Source: Erythrophleum ivorense
Lineage: Eukaryota; Streptophyta; Magnoliopsida; Fabales; Fabaceae
Direction: 5' to 3'
NCBI GenBank assembly: GCA_026724425.1
Contig: JAIUCV010000001.1
Span: 7,298,556-7,362,555 of the forward strand
Length of the DNA: 64,000 nt
Position numbers and translations under genes: made by a program. Of this stretch, positions 57,880 to 64,000 are shown piece by piece. Each line of letters begins with the position of its first letter. Position 1 is the stretch's first letter. The notes beneath the pieces were generated by a model, which was not told the DNA's origin, made no database searches, and was given only the letters and a program-made list of their open reading frames with translations.

Positions 57880-58500
57880 TTTTTTTGAGAGGGGATTAGT
57901 TGGCTAGTTGATAAGACTAAGTTATGGGGATGATATCAGAAGACCAACTTTTGATCCCTATTTTTCATATGGGTAAAGGAGATAGGACACAATTATTGTA
58001 AAAGAAGGGTCCCCCAAAGTCTTAAACATAACTAAGCCTTGGATTGGAGTCTAAAGTGTATGTAATTGACAGAGCCAAGAGAGTCTACAAGTAAAATGGT
58101 TGTTGCATTAATGAAAATGGGATGTACAAACTCTAAAATTGACAATAGAAAAACTTTCAAAAGAAACTAAACACAACTTTAATAAGCATTGGGTTAAAAT
58201 AGGTTTAAAAAAAGCAATAAAGAAAGGGATAAATGAAGTTAATAAATGACTTAACAATATAGGTACTAAGTTGTAAAGTAAATTTCTTAAGAGGTTTCAA
58301 TGTGTTTGGTGTAAGGCTCCTTACTCCGAATTTATTACATCCTCTGTTTTGCAAGTTCTCTTGCCACACCAGACCTTCTTCCATTATCTCTATGCTTGCT
58401 TGATGACCTTGAAGTGGAAATCATGTCATTTAACTACTTCTACAGTTTCTATTTTGATGGATTCACATTGTCCTATTTTCTCGGCATTTTGCTATGTGTG
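57880..58500. repeat. dispersed repeat X, copy 2
   Basis: Related to 29236-29762 and then to 51454-51495. It is preceded by a T-run at 57870-57889. Its first 70 bases (GGGATTAGTTGGCTAGTTGA ... ACCAACTTTTGATCCC) faintly resemble the A and B boxes of a tRNA-type Pol III promoter, as in plant SINEs; this start is missing in copy 1. The frame 58349-58594 is not a gene. Confidence 0.62.
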
Positions 58501-58589
58501 GCAATTTAATGTTGTGTACATATTATATGATGTGTATATATTACCCTTTTCCATTTTACCTTTCAAATTCATTGTCTCTAAACAGTGGA

Positions 58590-58880
58590 GATAATGTTGC
58601 ATTTAAGTTTGGGGGTAGGATAGTCTAAGTAGCTTAAATAATATGAAATTTTGTGCTTAAACTTTTAACTTGACCTTTTTCTTTTTGGCAATTTTTTCAC
58701 TTTATTTGAGATGGCCTATCTATTTGTCTATTGGAATTTTTGTCCACTTCTAATGATAGTTGTGTTATATCAAGATGTATTTGGTAAAACTCAATGCTAT
58801 TGGTGTTTTGTGATTAGTTCAATTGTGTAAAGTTTTGCCTTCCAGCAATTTTGAAAAGATATAAGTATTATTAGTTCATA
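58590..58880 (+). mobile_element. fragment of the Athila 3' region
   Basis: GATAATGTTGCATTTAAGTT then TGGGGGTAGG and the next 250 bases follow 45230-45530 line by line (AATATGAAATTTTGTGCTTAA, AATGATAGT-GTTTGT, TTTTGTGATTAGTTCAATTG). A truncated scrap with no LTR. Confidence 0.75.
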
Positions 58881-59500
58881 TATATTGAATTATGTTAAAT
58901 TGTAAAATTATTTCAAATGATATAAGGATTAAAATTTTTACTTTAAACTTTTAAATTATAATTTTTTATACAATTTAAATTTTTAGGTTTTGAATTATTT
59001 AAAATAATTTAAAATTTTTTTAGTATAAATATCTTTAATTTAAAATTTTGCAACTATAATTTTTTTAATGTGGAATGATGTGATAGTTTTTAGATAATTA
59101 CTATGTTACCTTCTTATATGCAATTATTTTTTAGATGATTATGTCTATGAAGATTGAGTAAGTCTTATTCAATTTTTTTTTCTAGGTTTATGAACTGAAC
59201 TTTTATTTTCTATATTTGAATATTTAATTTCAATTTAATTTATTTGAAATTTGTACATAATTTAATTTATAAAATATGTCTACATAATTTAATTTAAATA
59301 AAATAAATTTTTTAGAATTTCATTATTATCTTAATTTTTTAGATATTTTAATTTACATTTAATTGGAAAATCTAAAAATCAATAATATAAGAATTAATTA
59401 TTCTTAAAAATGAATTATTTGAAGATATAAGAATTCATGAAGGTTTGATGCCATTCTTGAAACACTAAGGCAGCATTTAAATGAAAGACAATATAACACT
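58881..59500. other. very AT-rich sequence before the CACTA gene, no gene
   Basis: Dominated by AATTTAAATT lines. A CACTA left terminus and subterminal repeats were looked for here and not found. Confidence 0.5.
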
Positions 59501-59592
59501 AGTCAATATCATTGTTCTAATTTATGAAATTATTTGTTTTTTTTTTTTTGTTTCATTTAAGTCTTATAGATCTTCCTGAACATCGGCGTTAG

Positions 59593-60034
59593 ATGTATAA
59601 TGAAATAGAGGGTAATCATCAAAGGATTACACAAGAGTTCTTTATAGGCGTAGATGAGTTTGTTCAATTTGCAAGTCATTTAGATGTATTTAAACAAGAA
59701 GGGAGGTTTAGATGTCCTTGCGTCAAATACAAATGTATGAGGTATCATAAGTTAGATGAAATTAAGATGGACTATGTATAAAAAATGATTTATGCCTGAT
59801 TATTATTGTTGGCATAATCATGGAGAAGAATGTCCACCATCAGCTCCGATTGAGACTAGCTTTCGTATAGATTTTAATCCATATGAGCAAATGGTTAAGG
59901 ATGTGGCTAAAGTATCATTTGAGAGATATGATATGCCTGAAGACCCAAATCCAAGTTCTGCGATATTTTATGACTTGCTAAAAGCTACACATGCTCCATT
60001 GTGGGATGGGTGTCAAAATCATACAGTGTTGTGA
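59593..60034 (+). pseudogene. CACTA transposase, N-terminal associated domain
   Basis: Two open pieces. 59593-59781 has FFIGVDEFVQFASHLDVFK and FRCPCVKYKCMRYHKLDEIK, a Cys-containing DNA-binding-like domain that opens CACTA transposases. 59792-60034 continues with MPDYYCWHNHGEECP and FERYDMPEDPNPSSAIFYDL. A stop and a shift at 59779-59792 split them. Together they form the entry to the TNPD-like transposase; the start upstream (near 59560) lacks a clear ATG. Confidence 0.84.
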
Positions 60035-61250
60035 GTGACTATGAGATTGTTGAGCATCAATTTTGATTAGAACATTCCGAAGGCATGTACTAATGAGACT
60101 ATCACACTGATGTCTGAAATTTTAACTACTAATCACTGAATGCCTACCAACTTGTACCACACTAAAAAATTAGTTCTAAAACTTGGTTATGGTTATCAAA
60201 AGATTGACTGTTGTAGTAACAGGTGTATGTTGTACTATGGTGATGTAGCCAATGGTAGGGAATGTTAATTTTGTGATAAAGCTAGATTTAAGGAGGTAAA
60301 AGTTGAAAAAGGGAGGTTTAAGGAAGTTCCCAATAAACCAATGTGGTATTTACCAATTGGTCCAAGACTTCAGAGATTGTTTGCCTCTAATGCCTCAACT
60401 AAGTATATGAGATGGCATCATAAAAATCATCATGATGAAAGTGTGTTGTTGCATCCATCAAATGGAAATGCTTAGAAGCATTTTGATTAAACTCATCCAT
60501 AATTTGCATTAGAGATGAGGAATGTCAGATTGGGTCTTTATGCTGATGGTTTTATTCCATTTATTTAGAGTCTTAAGCTATAGTCTTCTTGGCCTGTAAT
60601 TGTTACCCCATATAATCTTCCGCCTAGCATATGTATGCCACTAGAATATATGTTTTTGACAATAATAATACCTGGGCCTCATAATCCGAAAAGTCAACTT
60701 GATGTTTTCTTACAATCTTTAATTACTGATTTGAAGTTGCTTTGGGAAGAGGGTATGCAAACATATGACATTTCTGTGCAACAAAATTTTAAGTTAAGAG
60801 ATACCTTTATATGAACTATTAATGATTTCCCAGCTTATGGCATGTTGAGGGCTGGCAGACTACAGGGAGATTGGGTTATCCTATTTACATGGGTTATTTA
60901 AAGACATTCTAGTTAAAGCATGGAGGAAAAACTTGTTATTTTGATTGCCATTATCAGTTCTTGCCAATGAATCATCCATTTTGTCAAAATAAACAAAACT
61001 TCATAAAAAATACCACAAAGACTTCATCACCACCATTAAGGTATTCATGAGAGGAAGTGTATGAGCAAGTTCGAAGATTTCCTAAAATAATTGAATTTCC
61101 AAGCCTATCTTCGAAGGGATATGGTCAAGATCATAATTAAACTAAACGTAGTATCTTTTAGGACTCACCTTATTAGTTTGACTTTTTGAATCCACATAAT
61201 ATAAATGTAATGCATACAAAAAGCAATATTTTCATAATATATTTAACACA
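60035..61250 (+). pseudogene. CACTA transposase core (Transposase_21/TNP2 type)
   Basis: Readable in pieces across many stops: TNLYHTKKLVLKLGYGYQKI, YLPIGPRLQRLFASNASTKY, RLGLYADGFIPFI (a conserved Asp), VTPYNLPPSICMPLEYMFLT, IIPGPHNPKSQLDVFLQSLI, DLKLLWEEGMQTYD, TINDFPAYGML, and a PHNINVMH line near 61190-61215. These are the hallmark lines of plant TNP2-type transposases, which cut and rejoin element ends. About 12 in-frame stops in 1.2 kb; non-functional. Confidence 0.85.
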
Positions 61251-61253
61251 ATA

Positions 61254-62066
61254 ATGGATGTGAAGGGTAAGACAAAAGATAATATGAAAGCAAGGTTAGA
61301 TTTGGTTGTATACTGTAAATGGCCTACCTTACACATGGAGGATAAAGGAAATGGTAAAATGACAAAGCCAAAGGCAGCGTACACATTTAATATGAATAAA
61401 AAATGGGCAGTATGTGAATGGATTAAATCTTTGAAGCTTTCAGATGGTTACGCATCTAACTTGGGATGTTGTGTTGATGTGAAGAGTTGCACTTTAATAG
61501 GGATGAAAAGTCATTATTGTCATGTTTTCATGCAAAGGCTACTACCAATCATATGCAATGGGTTACCAACCCTAATTTCTAATACTATAATGAAGTTGAG
61601 TCATTTTTTTAAAGATTTCGGTGCTCTTACTTTACAACTAAATAGCCTTAATGTGATAGAGCAAAATATTCTTGTCATTTTATGTAAACTTGAGAAGATA
61701 TTATCTCTTAGTTTCTTTGATGCCATAGAACACTTACCTATTCACTTGATGTACAAAGCAACAGTGGGTGGATTTGTATAATATAGGTAGATGTATCCAT
61801 TTGAGAGGTTTCTGCATACACTAAAAAGAAAGGTTAAAAATAAGGAACATGTTAAAGGATCTATTTGTGAAGCATATATACTTGAAGAAACTTCAACTTT
61901 ATGTTCTTATTACTTTAAGTCACATGTTCACTCAAAAACTAAGAGAGCTTCTCAAAATGATGATGGTGGGGAGTGCGATGATCATCCTCCCATCTCTATT
62001 TTCAACTATCCTAACCAGCCTCATGGAAGAACAACTGGTAACATTTGTTATCTTACTGATAATTAG
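61254..62066 (+). pseudogene. CACTA transposase C-terminal part (DUF4218-type)
   Basis: 61254-61781 is open for 175 codons, the longest frame in the window: GKTKDNMKARLDL, LIGMKSHYCHVFMQRLLPI, then LCKLEKILSLSFFDAIEHLP and IHLMYKATVGGFV. After a stop, 61791-62066 carries MYPFERFLHTLKRKVKNKEH, GSICEAYILEETSTLCSYYF and HPPISIFNYPNQPHGRTTG. These correspond to the DUF4218 region that follows Transposase_21. Only one stop separates the two blocks, so this end is better kept than the core. Confidence 0.85.
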
Positions 62067-62539
62067 GTTAATACTATAATGTTGTATGTTCTTCTTAATT
62101 GTCTAGAGGTTAAACCTTTTCTAAAGTAAGATTCTCTCATAATTTGATTGCATATATATATATATATATATCTTTTTGTCGTAATATTTTTACTATTTGG
62201 GATTAATCTTTTTGTGGTATATTGCAGTTTGTATGTTAAGACATTATTTTCCAAGAATTCTACCTTATTTAATGAGGCAATTGATAAGTATATTTCCTTT
62301 GAATTTCATGATTGGTTTAAAACTCAAGTAAGTTTATATGAGTTTTATGAATGGTTGGTTATAAAGTTATAGAACTAAGCTTCTTATATTATGTTTTCAT
62401 AATATATGTTCTTTGATTAGGCTTTGAATCCTACAAATGGAATACAAGATGCTTTATTAGTTTTTTTGACTTGGGGTCCTTTGAGACTTATACATACATG
62501 GGATCAATGGTTTGTTAATGGTTATAAGTTTGACACAGT

Positions 62540-62960
62540 CTCTTAGGCAAAAGGAAGGAAGACAAACAAGAGTGGAGTATGTGTAAAAGGAAATAGTGAT
62601 GGTGAAATTAAATTTTCATATCATGGTGTGATGAAGGAGATTATACAGTTAGAGTTTATTAGCCTAACAACTAAGCAATTGATAGTCTTCAACTACGATT
62701 GGTATGATCCTACTAATCAAGGAGCTTAAGTTTGCCTTAAATATGGCATTATAGAAGTCAAGACTAAGGGAACATACAAGGGTAATAACCCTTTTATCCT
62801 TGTCCAACAAGTTGATTAAGTATGCTTTACACCATATCCAAAATTGATATCCACCAAAAATGGTAGGCTTGTTATGATTAGAACAAAAGCAAGAAATAGG
62901 ATTAAAGCCCTTGGTGATGATAATATAGATGCACTATTTTAGGATGAAAGCAATGGTTCA
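62540..62960 (+). pseudogene. CACTA-associated DUF4216-type segment
   Basis: Plus-strand translation gives GVCVKGNSDGEIKFSYHGVM, EIIQLEFISLTTKQLIVFNY, DWYDPTNQGA, VCLKYGIIEVKTKGTYKGNN and PFILVQQVD with single stops between. This is the DUF4216-like segment often found near the end of the TNPD gene. 62080-62540 before it is probably intron, with a (TA)n run at 62153-62172 and short frames. Confidence 0.8.
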
Positions 62961-63259
62961 TCTCAGTTAGTTGATGTTGACATTAATGAACAAGATCTAA
63001 GAGATAACATGAGTCAGAGCAAAGAAGTAGATGGTGTACATGTTGGCTCTTTTATTGATGAAACTAGTGAAATTAAAGAAGAAAATGATGAAGTCTTAGA
63101 GGAGAAATTATTAGATACAACTCATCCAATACTCAAGAGGATCCTCCAACTGATTATTATTTATTAAGTGATTGACAGTGTTCAGTACTAACTTGTTGTT
63201 ATTAGTTAACATTTATCTAACTCAGATAACTTATTCTCTAATGTTGGTGATGATAATGT

Positions 63260-64000
63260 TTTTTCATTTTTCCCTTCAGATGTTAGATGGAGGTCGTAAC
63301 AAGGGTGGAGGATCTGTTGCATCCAGAAAAGGAAAAGGGAAGTTTGTACGACAATCTAAACAAATTCACATACCATTAGCTATTACATAATCATCGCCTC
63401 CGCACTTATCTCCATATGTTGGGACCCCTCCTAGATCAACATCTGCATCATCTTCTTTTCCGTCTCCACACATTCAAACACCACCTGATTCCTTAACTTT
63501 CATTAGTTTAGAGATACCTTCCATACATATTCTAAGTACAGATACAGCTAGCTCATCTTTTCATCCTATTATATATGAACCAAGGACAAGGTTGAGTGAT
63601 TGACGACTAGTTATTAGACCTCATAGAGTTAATGAGTAAGAATCATTTAAACGTAACTTTTTTTGTACTGTTGTTGTTCCATTATTTTTACTTTTATTAC
63701 ATCATTCTTTATATTTTACAGGTTTTATCCACATATCCCACCCATCACCATATTGTCTCAGATCATCCATAATAAGTTTGAGTATGGTTAGCCAGCATTT
63801 AATAAAGTGCCTGATATTGTGAAGAACTTATGGTTTGCAGAGTTTAAAGTTAGTTAATTTATAACTTTAGGTGTTACAATACCTATAGTTAATGTGTTAC
63901 TCTTATTATTTATAATATTAGCTTTGATTATTTCTAATACAAAAATTATATGCTTGGGATCCATCTACTAAGCGACAAATTTACAAGATATGGAGGAAGA
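63260..64000 (+). pseudogene. second CACTA gene, TNPA/Ptta-like, start only
   Basis: 63280-63390 reads MLDGGRNKGGGSVASRKGKG, a basic Gly/Lys-rich start. It continues, after a stop, as Ser/Pro-rich PPHLSPYVGTPPRSTSASSS, then YEPRTRLSD. After a probable intron (about 63640-63721, ending TTTTACAG) comes NKFEYG and PAFNKVPDIVKNLWFAEFK, consistent with the En/Spm (Ptta) transposase family. Runs off the window. Confidence 0.6.

Larger units (their letters stand above)
59500..64000 (+). mobile_element. CACTA (En/Spm) transposon coding region, decayed, right part outside window
   Basis: Contains, in order, the transposase-associated N-domain, the transposase core (Transposase_21/TNP2 type), the DUF4218-type and DUF4216-type regions, then the beginning of a second gene of TNPA/Ptta type. 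Interrupted by many stops. The left end is not visible and the right end lies beyond the window. Not obviously the same family as the CACTA ends at 13511 or 46744, since no termini are available to compare. Confidence 0.86.

Noticed and set aside
1..64000. Integrated plant pararetrovirus or organelle DNA
   Set aside because: All RT fragments sit in gypsy or copia order with integrase, LTRs and tRNA primer sites; no movement-protein or organelle gene was seen.
1..64000. CRISPR arrays, operons or ribosome-binding sites
   Set aside because: The sequence is plant nuclear; repeats are microsatellites or transposon subterminal repeats, not spaced direct repeats.
1..64000. tRNA or rRNA genes
   Set aside because: Only tRNA-complementary primer sites and one faint Pol III-like head were seen; no cloverleaf gene or rRNA was recognised by eye.

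Overview
This looks like a repeat-rich intergenic stretch of a eudicot plant nuclear genome. It is AT-rich with long poly-A/T and TA tracts. It carries Athila-type Ty3/gypsy elements (tRNA-Asp primer site, env-like third ORF), a Ty1/copia element with an initiator-tRNA-Met primer site, and CACTA (En/Spm) transposons. The species cannot be told from sequence alone. I found no convincing intact host protein gene; nearly every long reading frame is a fragment of a decayed transposon.

Layout: 1-6467 is a minus-strand Athila-type element (integrase, RNase H, RT, protease, gag, primer site, 5' LTR) running off the left edge. 6468-10403 is a second LTR, split by a 2.45-kb solo LTR (7397-9844). 10404-18579 holds two copies of a locally duplicated unit, invaded by a CACTA end (13015-13511) and a small foldback element (18345-18497). 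18580-27728 is a minus-strand copia element, itself carrying a solo LTR (24755-26287, duplication CTTCA). 27729-28850 is a third partial unit. 29236-51500 is a nest of transposons: a dispersed repeat hit by an LTR (29763-51453), hit by a complete Athila element (30190-50389, duplication ACAAG), hit by a copia-like solo LTR (30459-31989, GTTTC), two Athila-family solo LTRs (39700-41319, AATTC; 42270-43935) and a 2.2-kb non-autonomous CACTA element (46744-48943, ATG). 52350-56130 holds two further partial unit copies. 56130-58900 is mixed repeat fragments. 59500-64000 is a decayed CACTA transposase gene, continuing past the right edge.

The most interesting non-transposon signal is in the duplicated unit. 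Three copies (about 12123-12329, 16812-17016, 52808-53005) keep, on the minus strand, an identical TATA-box block and, some 55-65 bases downstream, an imperfect foldback with a tight central stem. One arm is better conserved than the other. This is the layout expected of a young, tandemly duplicated microRNA gene. I do not recognise the family, and expression is untested. Everything else reads as several rounds of nested insertion, solo-LTR formation and decay, in which target-site duplications and paired LTRs give a relative order of events.
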